64,000 nucleotides of DNA from Tetragonia tetragonoides. Its lineage: Eukaryota > Streptophyta > Magnoliopsida > Caryophyllales > Aizoaceae. Made by a program: the position numbers and the translations under genes. Positions 1-13,449 of this stretch are shown here, one piece after another. A model generated the notes under the pieces. The model made no database searches and was not told where the DNA came from. It saw only the letters and a program-made list of their open reading frames with translations. Numbering within the stretch: the stretch's first letter is position 1; the number at the start of each line of letters is the position of its first letter. Location of the stretch: the NCBI GenBank assembly GCA_038025085.1, contig CM076140.1:6311501-6375500 (forward strand), read 5' to 3'.

Positions 1-1113
1 GATGTTTCTTTGTTATTGTCTAAAACAAAAAAAAATGTTTCCTTGTTGTTATTTGTAACAGGTGTTTGAATAAATTGAAGTTGCTTCATTGTCAAACTCT
101 TTTACTACTCTCTTTGATTTCGTAGCTAGCATATCCACTTCCTGTTTATGTTTCTTTCTTCTTATTTTTCTGAATTCTTCAATTTCAATTTAGGATGTCG
201 TCAGTGTAGTGTGTAGATACATTATTACAGCTTGTTTCATTGAGGGTAACATTTAAATGACTTATAGGATACACAGGTGGTCAAGATAATTAAGCAAAAT
301 TCAATTGGTGGTGAAAACATAGCAACATAATCCATTTCGTCATCGCACACTACTATCTATATATTTCAAGCTAATGTTACTAAGTTTGAGTAGAAATTTT
401 ATTTTTAAACACCGTACTTTATTCATTTTCACTTTGAATAGAATCTCTCTGTCAATATGTATATATATTATCCTTAATATGTACTCAAGAGAAATTTGGT
501 GAAAATGTTAGTTGTAACAAAGGTACTTGTTTCTGACCTGAATTATGAGTATATATGCATTAGATTTGCATAAACTGGAGCTCTGAACTGATAAGAAAAC
601 AGGTTTATAGTTTGGTACTCATAGTAGGTTAGCTAGTACCAGTTGTAATGCACTTTAGGTCCCAATTCCCAAATGTATGTGGCTCCATGATATGCAGCTA
701 GCTAACTTTAAGATAGGAATTAGGATGGCTATAGATCATGAGTTTTTATTCCTATGCTTAATTTGACTTTTTCTATGTTAATGATTGTATACGTAGCTCA
801 AACATCCATGTAATTATGCTCAGTACTTGTGATATAATGGCGTGTATCATGTTCTTTAACCATGGAGTAGTTGACAACAAATAAACATGTGACACCTTTA
901 TACCATAGAGTAAATTCATTGTCATGAGTCCATGACTAGAAAATCTTCTTAACTCTGTCTATATGAGAGCCTAGCCAAGTTATTTATTGTACTGTTGTAT
1001 TACCATTCTTCTCCCCTGTATCTCTCAAACTTATTATTGCTGGTTTTAAAATCATAGAAAAGTTTGTATATATTTAGGGATATTTTACTTGAGTACATTT
1101 TACTTAGTAACTT
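1..1113. other. AT-rich intergenic DNA, no gene seen
   Basis: No reading frame, RNA gene or clear repeat is visible. It lies upstream of the CACTA transposase and may include the unrecognised 5' terminus of that element. CACTACT occurs near 348, but no matching right end with a 3-bp target duplication was found. Confidence 0.5.
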
Positions 1114-1143
1114 ATGTTATATTTTCTCAGTGAAATTGAGTTG

Positions 1144-4100
1144 ATGGATAACAATTGGATGAGTTTACATAGACAATCTAATCAATACAAAAGCGCACTT
1201 AATGCATTTCTTGATGATTATTTTGCTAAGAATGGTATTGGGGATCAAGTTCGTTGTCCTTGCAAGAAGTGTAAAAGGCGTTTTTTGCATTGTAGAGAGG
1301 AAGTTCATGATCATTTGATTGTTATTGGGTTTGTTAAGGGTTTTAAGCATTGGGTTTCTCAAACAGAAAAATTGTTTGTTAAAGGAAATCCAAGCAGGAC
1401 TAGTGATGAAAGTGATAGGCCGAACACTTGTGATGACATTGATGGATTGTTGAATGATACATTTAGAGACATACCTGAAAGGTTTTACAGGAGACTAAGG
1501 GGTTAGAGATGAGCCAAATGAGGAAGCTAGAAAATTTTATAAGTTGGTTGAAGATGGTAAACAAGAGCTTTATCCAGGCTGTAAAAAGTTTTCAAAGCTT
1601 TCCTTCATCATCCGTTTATATCTTTTCAAGTGTCTTAATGGCCTAAGTAATGTAGCATTTGATGATCTTCTGGAGTTATTAAGAGAGGCTTTTCCCGATG
1701 CTAAACTTCCTCAATCTTTTAATCAAGCTAAGACTATAGTAAATGATTTGGGGCTTGATTATAAAAAGATTCATGCATGCCCTAATGATTGGATGTTGTA
1801 TTGGAAGGAACATGAAAATGCAAATTTCTGTCATAAATGCAATGCTTCTAGGTGGAAATCTGAGAAAGTTCCAGCGAAAGTGTTGAGGCACTTCCCTTTA
1901 CAGCCTAGGCTTCAAAGGTTGTTCATGTGTCCACAAACAGCTCAATCAGTGTTGTGGCATGATAAAGAACGACCTAAAGATGATGACAACCTTAGGCATC
2001 CAGCTGATGGTGATGCTTGGAAAGACTTTGATTCCTTGTACCCCAATTTTGCGGGAGAGCCTCGTAATGTGAGGTTAGGGCTGGCTAGTGACGGCTTTAA
2101 TCCATTTCGAACGATGAGTGTTTCCCACAGCACATGGCCTGTTGTGTTAATTAATTACAACCTCCCACCATGGATGTCGATGAAACCATAATACTTTATT
2201 TTGTCTTTGTTGATTCCAGGTCCTAGTTCTCCTGGAAATGACATTGATGTATACTTGGAACCGTTGATTGATGAGCTTAAGGAATTATGGGAATTTGGTT
2301 TGGAGAATTATGATTCATTTACAAAACAATCATTCATGATGCATGCTGTTTTAATGTGGACTATTAGTGACTTTCCAGCCTACTCGATGTTATCTGGACA
2401 TATAACAAAAGGGAGGTGGGCATGTCCTTGTTGTAGTCTTGACACGTGTTCTCAATATTTGAAACATAGTAGGAAAACATGTTACATGGGCCATCGTAGA
2501 TTCTTGGATATGAATCATCCTTGGAGACTTGATGAACACTCATTTAACGGTGGAAAAGAGCTAAGACCTTCACCTACTCCACTGTCTGGTAGTGAAGTTT
2601 TATGTCAGCAAATGAACATACAAAATGATTTTGGGAAAAAGAAACAAAAGAAGAAGTATGCTGACAGTGACGGACCATATAAAAAGTGCTCCATTTTTTT
2701 CTCTTTGCCATATTGGGAACATACTGGATGTCGACATAACCTTGATGTTATGCACATAGAGAAAAATGTTTATGACAATATTAATGGGACATTGCTTGAT
2801 ATTCCTGGAAAGACAAAGGACCACACAAAAGCCCGTCTAGATTTAATTGATTTAGGCATAAAGAGACACCTTCAACCTATCCTTTGAGAAGATGGGCAAC
2901 GTCTTGTGATACCACCAATAACTTTTTCAATGACTAATGCAGAGAAAGATGTGTTCCTTAAGGTAATTAAGGAAGCAAAACTACCTTATGGATATGCCTC
3001 TAATATATCACGGTGTGTACAAGTTAAGGAGAGAAAGTTTGCTGGGTATAAAAGTCATGATGGCCATGTTATGCTGCATCATTTGCTCCAAGTCGCGGTC
3101 AGAAAGTCATTGTCAAGTAATGTTACAGCAGTCTTGATTAGATTGGGGGATTTCTTTAGACGTTTATGCAGCAAAGTAATCAGCCGTGAAGAGCTTAAGT
3201 TCTTAGAATCTGAAATTGTGGAGATACAATGTCAACTTGAAAGGATATTTCCACCATCTTTTTTTGACAGTATGGTACATTTACCAGTACACCTTTCGAA
3301 TGAAATTAGACTTGGTGGACCGGTGCAATATCGATGGATGTTTTTTTATTGAGAGATACTTGGGTAAGTTGAAGTCTTATGTTCGCAATAGATGTCATCC
3401 AGAGGGCTGTATTGCAGAAGGGTATTTGGCCGAAGAGTGTTTGACATTTTGTTCTAGATACTTGCATGATGGTGTGAAGACTAGATTGGACAGAAGATGT
3501 ACTAGATATGATGTTATCAATCCAAGTGAAGATCAAGCATCCATTTCCCCTAAGGTAGGCCATTCTATTGGAAGGGGAAAAAAAAGGAAAGGCAAGGGGT
3601 TCTCTTTAGACCTGCAAAGCCTGAAACATGCTCATAGATACGTCATCTTCAACTCCAATTGTCAAACAATTGAGAAGTATATCGAGTAAGCCTTTAAACT
3701 CACTTGCTTAACTTTATATTTTATTTGAATAACTTGTTTCTTATAAAATGAGACCTTTATATGCAAGGAACACCAGACCTTAATGAACAGTCTAGCTCGA
3801 AGAAGTAGATGGGAAAGAGAACGAAGCCATAGCGCTGAATTTATTAGCTAGTTTCAAGATAAAGTGAAGAAAGAGCAAGTTGAGGATCATATCTTTTTGG
3901 CTAGCTAAGGGACCCAATCCTAAGGCAAGGAGGTATACTGGATATTTTGCAAATGGCTATAGGTTCTACACAAGGGAGCGTGATTCACGACTAAAGACTC
4001 AAAATAGTGGTGTCACTCTAATGGCCATGACTTCAAGTTTTGCAAGTTCTAAAGATCGAAATCCAGTGGTTGCAGATGTTACATACTATGGAGCTATAAA

Positions 4101-4575
4101 AGAAATTATTGAACTAGATTTTTGGTCCCAATTCAGTGTTGTTTTGTTCAGGTGTGATTGGTTTCAAGTGGAGGCGGACAATCTTGGGCTTACTCGTGTC
4201 AATTTCAAGAAGTTATGCTATAAAGATGATCCTTTTGTCTTGGCATCTCAGGTTCATCAAGTATTTTATATGCAAGACCCATTGGAACAAAATATTCACT
4301 ATGTCATGAAAAGGGTTCCTAGGGATTTATTTGACTTTGGGGAAGAACTCAATGCTGATACATATTGGAAAGAGGCTAGTGATTCAGGCTATCATGTTGT
4401 GATCGATAATAACACAAATATTCAGCAATCTAGAGAAGATGGAGATGTGCGAATATTTGACATAAACAACATCTTAGATAGTCAGAATTTAGATGAGAAT
4501 TCAGATGAATCTGATTATGATGATACACTTTGGGTCTGGATGCATGCAACTGATGATCCTTTAAATGAGTCATAG
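1144..4575 (+). pseudogene. CACTA TNP2-like transposase (disrupted)
   Basis: In order it shows a transposase-associated domain (start MDNNWM, then the cysteine motif RCPCKKCKR, 1144-1506), the TNP2 transposase core (about 1544-2887, with DWMLYWKEH, CPQTAQS, RNVRLGLASDGFNPF and HNLDVMHIEKN), a DUF4218-like segment (about 2906-3500, VHLPVHLSNE) and a DUF4216-like segment (about 3930-4300, GYFANGYRFYTRER). The start at 1144 is preferred to the ATG at 1114 because family members begin with MD.xW and a possible acceptor lies just before it. Lesions: TAG at 1504, TAA at 2189, TGA at 2885, a frameshift in the T run at 3341-3350, and further stops or shifts near 3690-3900. The family cuts and pastes CACTA ends in the nucleus; this copy cannot make the full protein. 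Confidence 0.85.
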
Positions 4576-4791
4576 GGGTTGTCCTTCCTTTATTTTGTAG
4601 TATTGGTTGATTTTATCAAAAGAATGTTCGGTAGACTTTCAGAGTAATGAATCTGCAAATGTGATTGCTCTATATTTTCTAATGGTGTTTTATTGTATAA
4701 TTTTCCTCTATGGCATAGTAATTTCAATAAGATATTGATTGTTGTTTAACATTAATTAGTGGTTCAGGTGTGCATAAGCTTATTGCAGAAA

Positions 4792-7700
4792 ATGTTGAAG
4801 AAAAGAAGAGCTTCAAGTTCCAAAGAACCTGAAACTCAAGGGCGTACAACTGCATTGACGGAGTATGAGAAACAAAGGTGCATGACTTTGGAAAAAAATG
4901 CCGTGAGATTTCAAGAGCTCGGTTTGCATGGATTGACTCAAGATTTGATGCATAGTAATATCCAAAAGGATAAAGAGTATAGGCCTGACATGGATGATGC
5001 TAGTGAAGAGGAAGCTAATGATGCATATGATGTACGTAGACAGAACAAGGTAATGACATTTTCATAGTTATTTGAGTTTAAATTTCATTGCTATATGTTT
5101 ATACCATTTTTTTTTTGGTAAAAATTATGAACTTTATCATTACCAAAAAAACAGCTACAATACAACCCAACTAGGGTCAGACTTAGCAAGGCATCTCAAC
5201 ATGAGCCTGTATACCCCTCAAAACTCTACTACATATCTGCATTACAAAGTACTAATCAACAACTTATCAGCAAAAAGAATAAAATTACATCAGTTTGTGT
5301 ATCATTTCTTTTTCTGCATTTTTCATTTTCCTTGTATCAATGTTGTTTTGAGGAAAGGAGCCAGTCACATGCATATAACCACTTGCAACTGCGTACTGCC
5401 CTGTGGTAGATGCTTTCCATTGCCCATCATTGCCATACCCATCTTGAAACAAGTTTCTGAATTTACTGAGTTTGCACCATTGCTACTATAATATTTGATG
5501 TTTCTGTAAACTTTCTAAGATGAAATTGCAGAGTAATATTCAAAAGGATAATCAGTATAGGCCTGATGATGTGGAGGATATCATGGATGATTCTAGTGAA
5601 GAAGCTGTTGTTGCATTTAATATACATGCTCTAAGAAAGAAGAAGGTAATGACTTTTGCACAATTGTTTGAGTAAAAAGTCTATTACTTTACAATTGCTA
5701 CTATAATGAGTCTGAATGTTAGGTTACTAAGGTCAAAGCTAATGGAGAAATGACCATGATTACGAGACAAAAAAAGAAATCATTGTCCAAGTGTCCAGCA
5801 ATGTCGATGGATGATTTCATAGCATTGCAACACCAAAATGAGCCAACAGCAGGACAACGACTAGAAGTTCAAACACTTGAAACGCAGCAACAACTACAAG
5901 TTCAAAGACTTGAAACACAACAAGATCCTTTGAAAGACTATGGAGGGAGGGCTGATGAGGATCCAAATCAGAATGAGAATGGTTTTCACTACTATAATCT
6001 TAATTAAGCTTGCTTTTTGTTAGTTCGTTTGGGTTCTTTAAGCTTGTGTTGTTGATATAGTCCTTGATTTAATTTGTATAGATCCTCGCAAGAAGCGTAG
6101 AGGACCAACAATGTTGTTTGATGTGCATGCACGGAAATTGAAAGACCGTAAACTCATCACTTTTAACAAGGAGGGTCAACCAATTGGACCTACTGAGGAA
6201 GATGTGAACGAGTTTAGTAGATTTCTGGGAACCATCGCCACTGATTACAACTTGGCACCGTTAACTTACACGAGTTGGCATGATGTTCCAGACAAGGATT
6301 ATATGTGGGAATATGTCAATGTAAGATTAAATTTAAGTCATTTGTGTGTTAAATGTTACTGTGGTTTGAATTCTAACAGACTTTTGAAACCTTGTAGAGA
6401 AAGTACATAATTCCCCCAAAAGCACAAAGATGGGTACTTTTTACAATTTTCGCTTCTTGGAGGGGTTTCAAATGTCAAATCAAGAGAGATCACTTTTACA
6501 AATATGAGACTAATGCAGAAAGATGGAAAAATCGGCCTAGTGACAGTGCCTGATACACATTTCAAGGTTCTTTTAGACTATTGGAACCTTTCCACAGTGC
6601 AGGTATGATAAATTAATGACGGTTTTTATGCTCTTAATTCTCTGGTATATATTATGTATCTAATTGTAAACTCCTGTGTTTCATTAATTTCCAGGAAATT
6701 TGTGAGCAAAATGTTGCAAACCGCAAGTTACAAGACAACATGCACACTGTTGGTCCAATTGGCTTGGCGAGGGTATATGAGAAACTGGTAAGATATTTTA
6801 TTGTCCAGTTGTTGTCTATTTGTTGTTGTCTATGGCACTGTCGGAAGTTGAGTTTTCCTTTCATGTGCATTTCAGCATGAGTCACTCGAAGATGGTCAGA
6901 AACTATCCGATGTAACAAAGTTCGAAGAAACTCGGAAAAGAAAAGAAGGTCGTGCATATAAACTACCTTATGATGATACCGCTGATAAAATTGTAAGTCC
7001 TATTTTCTGTATTGTGGAGTGTGTTATAGTGCTTTTGCCATCTTTCTTTCTACAAGCAGTCCCTTTGGGCAATAGTAATCCATAACTTTAGTTAGGTTTA
7101 TCCCTAGACCAGAGACTCGTCGAATCCCTGAAGCTAATCAGTGGAGGACTTAGGGTGAGCTGACAGTAATATGAGACTGAAAAAGTGTGTTAAAGACCTG
7201 AACTGACCACTGAAGGTCAAAAAAACATAGCCTTAGACTTGCTGCTTTTGTTAGTGGCGCATTACTGACTTATTGTGAACACTACCCACTGGAGCACGAA
7301 TTTCATTCACAAATGCAAAAATGATGGTATGATGTATGTTTCATAAAACACCATAAACTTTGAAACAAAAAGTAAGAACATACACATACGTCTTTAACAC
7401 ACTTTTGAGTTACGATTTCTGCACTTCAACCATTGTCAAATATATCACAGGCAAAAATGAAGCAAATTGAAGAAGCGCAAAAAGAAGGAACTAGTGAAAG
7501 CTCAAAAGATGCATTTGAACAAGTGATAAAAAGGAGCATCCTGGAAGGCTAAGACTACAAGGTAGAGGTGTTAATAGGAGCTTAAAGGGAAAAAAACTTG
7601 TTGTATCTTCTGAGGTTTTGGAAACTCAAGCTGCTCAGTTTGCTGAAATGCAAAAATTGTCCAAGGAACTAAATGATCAGGCTGCCAAAGTTTTTGAGAT

Positions 7701-7853
7701 GCAGAACAACTTAAACACTCAAAGGGAGAAAATGGGTGTTGATTTGGTTGCAATGGCATATGCACAGCTTCGCAAAATGGCACCAAACTTGACTTCAGAA
7801 ATGATAACACAAGCTATTGCATCATCTATTGATAGTATTCCAAATCAAGTTCA
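4792..7853 (+). pseudogene. CACTA accessory gene (plant transposase Ptta/En/Spm type), disrupted
   Basis: Exons can be followed by splice sites: 4792-5049 (basic start MLKKRRAS), 5531-5646, about 5724-6007, about 6083-6319 (LFDVHARKLKDRK, core of the plant transposase-24 family), 6397-6601 (RWVLFTIFASWRGFK, HFYKYETNAERW), 6695-6786, 6877-6991 and about 7452-7853 (Q-rich, likely coiled coil, LETQAAQFAEMQKL). Frames break near 6000, near 6545 and near 7545, so it is probably dead. Products of this family are thought to bind subterminal repeats of CACTA elements and assist transposition. The exon at 5531-5646 is a duplicate of the end of the first exon. A later exon may start near 8183, after a TTTCACAG acceptor. 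Confidence 0.7.
4955..5646 (+). repeat. Exon duplication inside the CACTA accessory gene
   Basis: The stretch 4955-5065 (SNIQKDKEYRPD, then an acidic run, donor after AACAAG) recurs at about 5531-5660 (SNIQKDNQYRPD, acidic run, donor after AAGAAG). The match continues past both donors (GTAATGACxTTT). The spacing is about 575 bp. Confidence 0.7.
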
Positions 7854-8290
7854 GGTACGATTTTCTAACATATTGTAAATTTGCAAGATAGTTGATCTGC
7901 GAAATTTAGTAAGAAATACAAGCTTAGCAGGATGCATGTTTCAACTGTTCTTAAGATATTTGCTTTGGTTTGATTATGGATGGAATTGGAGGTGTGGGTT
8001 TGACATTATGTGAGAATTGTTTGGTGGTGAAGATGTTGCTGGCAGTAGTGTGTTAAATGAGTTGGCAATATTTTTTTTTTTTGATAGTATTGCCACCTGT
8101 TTATTCAAAAGTCTAGCAAAACATCCATTGGGTTGTGATCCTATTTGTAATTTTTTTAATAATGTGGATTTCGTTTTCACAGGATTATAGAGCAGGTGTT
8201 TTGCCAGCAAATCATAACATGATCGCATGCCCCCAAAGATCAACAAATGTCAAATTGTCAACATGATTCCATTTAAAGAAAAAATAAAAA

Positions 8291-9235
8291 GGGAAAATTC
8301 TGTTGGTGCCCCTCAACTTATAACTTGTCCAAATAGTGCCCTGTACATTTTAAAAATCCAGTTGGTGCCCTCAAGTTATCCAAACTATACGGAGCGTTAC
8401 CTTTTTATTGGACTGACGTTAACAAATTGTATTTGTCGTCCCAACTTTTCTTCACTCTTATCTTTTCTTTTTCCTTTCTTCTTCATACTCTGCTACCAGC
8501 CTAGTTCACTCCATGGCTTGACTTTGGATCTTAGTTTTTCCCAGCAACTCCAATTTCCTCTCCACTCTTCTCCTTTTCACTATAAATAATTGTCAATATG
8601 TAGGACCCTTTAATAATATGAAATACCAATAATCATGTGACCGAATTTGCTTTTTTTTTGGGTTTAGTTTCAACTTCAATTTGAGCTTTTTCTAGGTTGG
8701 AATTTATTGTGCAACCCACGGAAATGTCATCACTTTGCTTCCCTTTTTCAATTTTAATTCTATTCTTCTCAAGGTTCTCTTTCTCTCTCCTCCCTCCACT
8801 ATTCAACTTTAATTGGCTTGTTTTGGTTCCAACGGTGCCTGTTTTCTTCGAACTTTTATTGTGCACACAGGTCTTGGACTCTTGGAGAGCGGTTGATTTG
8901 TGTACAGAGGTGATAAACGGTAGTGGAGATGAGTGGAGGTGAAGATGGAGGAGGAGCTGGGGAGGGGTGGAGCCATGGATGAATGAGGATAGATGGTGAG
9001 AGAGTTATGGCAAATGGAAAGAAAAGGAAAGTTAAAGAGACAAGATAGAGGGGACTGAGTTTTGGGGTTTTGCTTTTTATTTATTTGCTTTGTATATTTT
9101 CATTAAATGGGGAATAAAAAAAAAATAGTAACGTCAGACAGTTTGAATAACTGGAGGGCACCAACTGGATTTTTAAAAAGTACTGGGCACCATTTAAATA
9201 AGTTATAACTTGAGGGGCACCAACAGGATTTTCCC
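8291..9235. mobile_element. Non-autonomous Mutator-type element with about 110-bp TIRs and 9-bp target duplication
   Basis: The two ends are long inverted repeats. The left arm starts GGGAAAATTCTGTTGGTGCC at 8291 and runs to about 8400; the right arm (about 9125-9235) ends with its complement, differing at a few sites. The 9-bp sequence AAATAAAAA flanks both sides exactly (8282-8290 and 9236-9244), which is the Mutator-superfamily signature. The interior has C/T-rich reading frames on both strands that resemble no protein I recognise. The element has no transposase of its own. Confidence 0.88.
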
Positions 9236-9285
9236 AAATAAAAACAAAATCCATTCCACAATAGTAGATTACATCAGCATCTAAT

Positions 9286-9404
9286 AAGGTTCCTTGGGGA
9301 AAGGTTTTCACTGGGCCGAATTAACTGCTAGGAGTAGTAAATAGTGACTCTTTCGTATTAGAGCCAAATACAGGCACTAAAGGTTCCTTGGGGAAAGGTT
9401 TTCA
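9286..9404. repeat. 25-bp direct repeat upstream of the ubiquitin-eL40 gene
   Basis: AAGGTTCCTTGGGGAAAGG followed by TTTTCA occurs at 9286-9310 and again at 9380-9404, 94 bp apart and identical. The second copy lies about 75 bp before the putative TATA box, so a promoter role is possible but not shown. Confidence 0.7.
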
Positions 9405-9476
9405 ATCCTTTCTAAAACAGTCAAGAATTCAAATAAAACGCCCTCCCAGTCTTTCCTTTTTACTCGCTCACCCACA

Positions 9477-9486
9477 CTATATAATA
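9477..9486 (+). promoter_or_regulatory. Putative TATA box of the ubiquitin-eL40 gene
   Basis: CTATATAATA lies 105-114 bp before the ATG at 9591. It is the best TATA match in the 250 bp upstream. The transcription start is not visible. Confidence 0.4.
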
Positions 9487-9515
9487 ACTTAATAAGTACA
9501 CATCGTAAACACTAA

Positions 9516-11015
<1,500 letters not shown>

Positions 11016-11517
11016 ATATTCGTGATGAGGACGCGTTCGCAAGTAGTGCAGCTACTAGCTTTACATTTGCTTTTGTTTTTGTTCAATTTTCGCTGTAGTG
11101 TGAATGTGTGATTCATGTAGTATTGCTGTTTATGCAAATTAAACGCCAGCTTAAATAATTTGAGAGTTTTCGAGATATATAGTAACTTTTTTTCTCCAAG
11201 CAAGTATTGCAATTGTCAAATTGTTGTTTAACTTTTGAGCATTATTTATTTTTGATGGCTGTAGAATGCATCTAGTCATAATTTACCGTCATCCTATCAA
11301 CTAGGTGTTGGAATAGAGGTATATATTCAACCAATATATAGAAAGATCTTACTTGAAACACATGTTATGCCGTGGACAGACCACTGTCCTAAAAGACGAT
11401 TTCGCCTAGCCTTGATGCAAGATTTTAATGGCGGTCGTCCTCCAGGATTAACACAACTCCGGTCACGGCGTGCACTCATAGTGAACGGATAGAGTAACAG
11501 TACCGAATTGCTCAAAC

Positions 11518-12061
11518 TAGGGATGGCAATGGGTCTGAGACCCGGCCCAGACCCACGGATCCAGATCCATTTATAATGGTCTGGATCCCCTTTTTATAGA
11601 CCCATTGGATCTGGATCTGGATCTGGATCTGGGTCCATGTGTCGTAAATGGATCTGGATCTGGGTCCAGCATCATAAATCCAGACTCGACCCATTGACCC
11701 ATTAACATTAAAAATAAAAAATAAAAAAGTAAAAAGTAAAGACAATATATAAAAAAGAGTCTAAAGGTGAAAATTTGAGTTTCTTTTCATTTTTCAATGA
11801 GTATAAATACGTTGTTAAGGGATATTTTCTAATAAAACTTTTAAATCTTATGCCTATTATAGAATTTAGGAGCAAAACTCTTTATTTATTAATTTATTAA
11901 TTAGACCCATTTAGGATCCACGGATCCACTAGACCCAACGGATCTGGATCTAAGTTTATAGACCCTGTAGGATCTGGACCGGGTCTGGATCTTAGCTCAA
12001 AAATATAAATGGGTCTGGATAAAGCTTGACCCGCGCCAGACCCGGCCCATTGCCATCCCTA
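11518..12061. mobile_element. hAT-type MITE with exact 8-bp target duplication
   Basis: The left end TAGGGATGGCAATGGG is mirrored by the right end CCCATTGCCATCCCTA. The 8-bp GCTCAAAC flanks both sides exactly (11510-11517 and 12062-12069). The interior is rich in GGATCTGGATC and GGGTCTGGAT repeats. No transposase is present. It sits inside repeat copy A. Confidence 0.9.
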
Positions 12062-12106
12062 GCTCAAACCGAAAACATTTTAGAGAGTTTACAATAGTAG
12101 AAAATA

Positions 12107-12110
<4 letters not shown>

Positions 12111-12198
<88 letters not shown>
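12111..12198. repeat. (GA)n microsatellite, 88 bp
   Basis: An uninterrupted GA dinucleotide tract of 44 units. It creates spurious Leu-Ser repeat frames on the minus strand. Confidence 0.98.
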
Positions 12199-12201
<3 letters not shown>

Positions 12202-12684
12202 TTCTGTGCCCCAAATGACTTTTTCAAAGCTGATTTCATACTACTACATATTAGCTTAGTAATCTCCACAATCAATCCTGAAAAACGAAAATAATAACAA
12301 CTCTTTTATTTAGAAAAACGCAGCAATCAGTTTGGAAGACCAAACTTATTTCGTAAAAGCCCAATACAATTAATAAGAGAAGACTTTGTTGAAACAACAA
12401 TTTCCAGTGCAATTTAAATAAACTTTGTGTAAAAATATGATAACTCAATCCACGCCCACCCGAACGGCGGCAGCAGGCGCGCGTATGGTGGTCCATACTT
12501 TCCCCTTTTCTCTTATTCAAAGTCTAAAGGGAGACTTTTATCCAAGTTTACTTCACAAACTTTGAAGCTTTTATCCAACACTAGGTACCACCACTACGTA
12601 ACCAAGTGACAATGGGTGGAGTAAATACCCCTCAAATCTTTTTTTTTTCTTCACCAATGTGGAGCATGCCGAGCATCCCACTTA

Positions 12685-13117
12685 GGAGGTGTTTGGATGT
12701 TAGCTTGTGGGGTGACTTTTGGTAAAATTGGATGTTTGACCAGTCCACCATCCAATATTGGTGTTTGGATGTTAGCTTGTGAGATTGGCTTTTGGGTTCC
12801 CACAAGCCAACTTTTGAAAAGCCAAGGAGGTTGGCTTATGGGTATTGGCTGGTGGCATTAATGTAGTCCAATGACATAATAGTCCAAGAATTGCAATTAT
12901 TTACTTCTATGCCATCAAAAACCTCAATCATATGAATGTCCTTATTAGTCATTTTACTCATAACCAGCTAATATTACCAGCCAATATTACCAAACATCTC
13001 TTTCCAGACATCCAATGTTACCAGCCGGTCAAATCAGCTAACAATACCAACCATCAACCACCAACCACCAACCATCAGCCAACAGCTAACGACACCAGCC
13101 AATTGCCAAACAGAACC
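12685..13117. mobile_element. Tourist-like (PIF/Harbinger) MITE
   Basis: The left end GGAGGTGTTTGG and the right end CCAAACAGAACC are imperfect inverted repeats flanked by TTA on both sides (12682-12684, 13118-13120), as expected for Tourist elements. GTTTGGATGTTAGCTTGTG is repeated inside (from 12691 and from about 12762). The right subterminal part has CCAACCACCAACC-type repeats. No coding capacity. Confidence 0.6.
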
Positions 13118-13120
13118 TTA

Positions 13121-13449
13121 ACAAATTTGCTCTAACTTGGATTAACGCGAAACCAACTGATCGATCAACAAATTGATTTATTCTTCGGATTCTTAGCCTT
13201 TTGTCCCTTGCTTCATAGTTTTTCAAAAGTCAAAACTTCTTCAATATTGTGCTTACTATTGAAAAGTTGCGTTTTTTTTAGGGGTAGAAATATTTCGAAC
13301 GACACATGTATTATATATCATGTAATCTGTACATTATTGTACGTCGTGCCTCGTTTGCTAATTTGTGTACATTTGTTGAATAATTGTTGATCCTTCTTTG
13401 CTCTTGTTGAGACTCATTTATAGGATTCACCATTGTATATTAAATCTTT
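13121..13449. other. Spacer with no recognised feature
   Basis: AT-rich DNA between the Tourist-like MITE and repeat copy B. Only short chance reading frames occur. Confidence 0.4.

Larger units (their letters stand above)
1114..8230 (+). mobile_element. Degenerate CACTA (En/Spm) DNA transposon, termini not resolved
   Basis: Two neighbouring plus-strand genes form the usual CACTA pair. The first (1144-4575) is a TNP2-type transposase with its accompanying domains. The second (4792-7853 or beyond) is a plant Ptta/En/Spm 'transposase 24' type accessory gene with many introns. A possible last acceptor near 8182 suggests that the second gene runs close to the Mutator-type insertion at 8291. I could not find CACTA terminal inverted repeats, so the limits given are only those of the coding parts. 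Both genes carry nonsense codons and frameshifts, so the copy is not autonomous. Confidence 0.75.
11340..12680 (+). repeat. Diverged repeat, copy A (LTR-like), interrupted by an hAT MITE and a (GA)n tract
   Basis: Blocks here resemble blocks at 13590-14165 in the same order: a CACTG.CCTAAA.xCGA segment, CCTCCAG..x.ACA followed by CTCCGGT, a GATAGAGAG.xAA segment, a GC-rich ACGGCGGC.GC.GGCGCGCG stretch, and a terminal ACCAATGTGG motif. I read both as diverged copies of one dispersed repeat, possibly solo LTRs. The exact ends are not defined. Confidence 0.45.

Noticed and set aside
340..8060. CACACTACT near 344 and AGTAGTGTG near 8041 as the CACTA element termini
   Set aside because: The inverted match is only about 9 bp and the flanking 3-bp sequences differ; it is probably chance.
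8697..8942. Hydrophobic 81-codon frame inside the Mutator-type element
   Set aside because: C/T-rich low-complexity translation with no recognisable domain; both strands give similar frames.
11997..12275. Minus-strand frame with a long Leu-Ser repeat
   Set aside because: Translation of the (GA)n tract and of the hAT MITE end.
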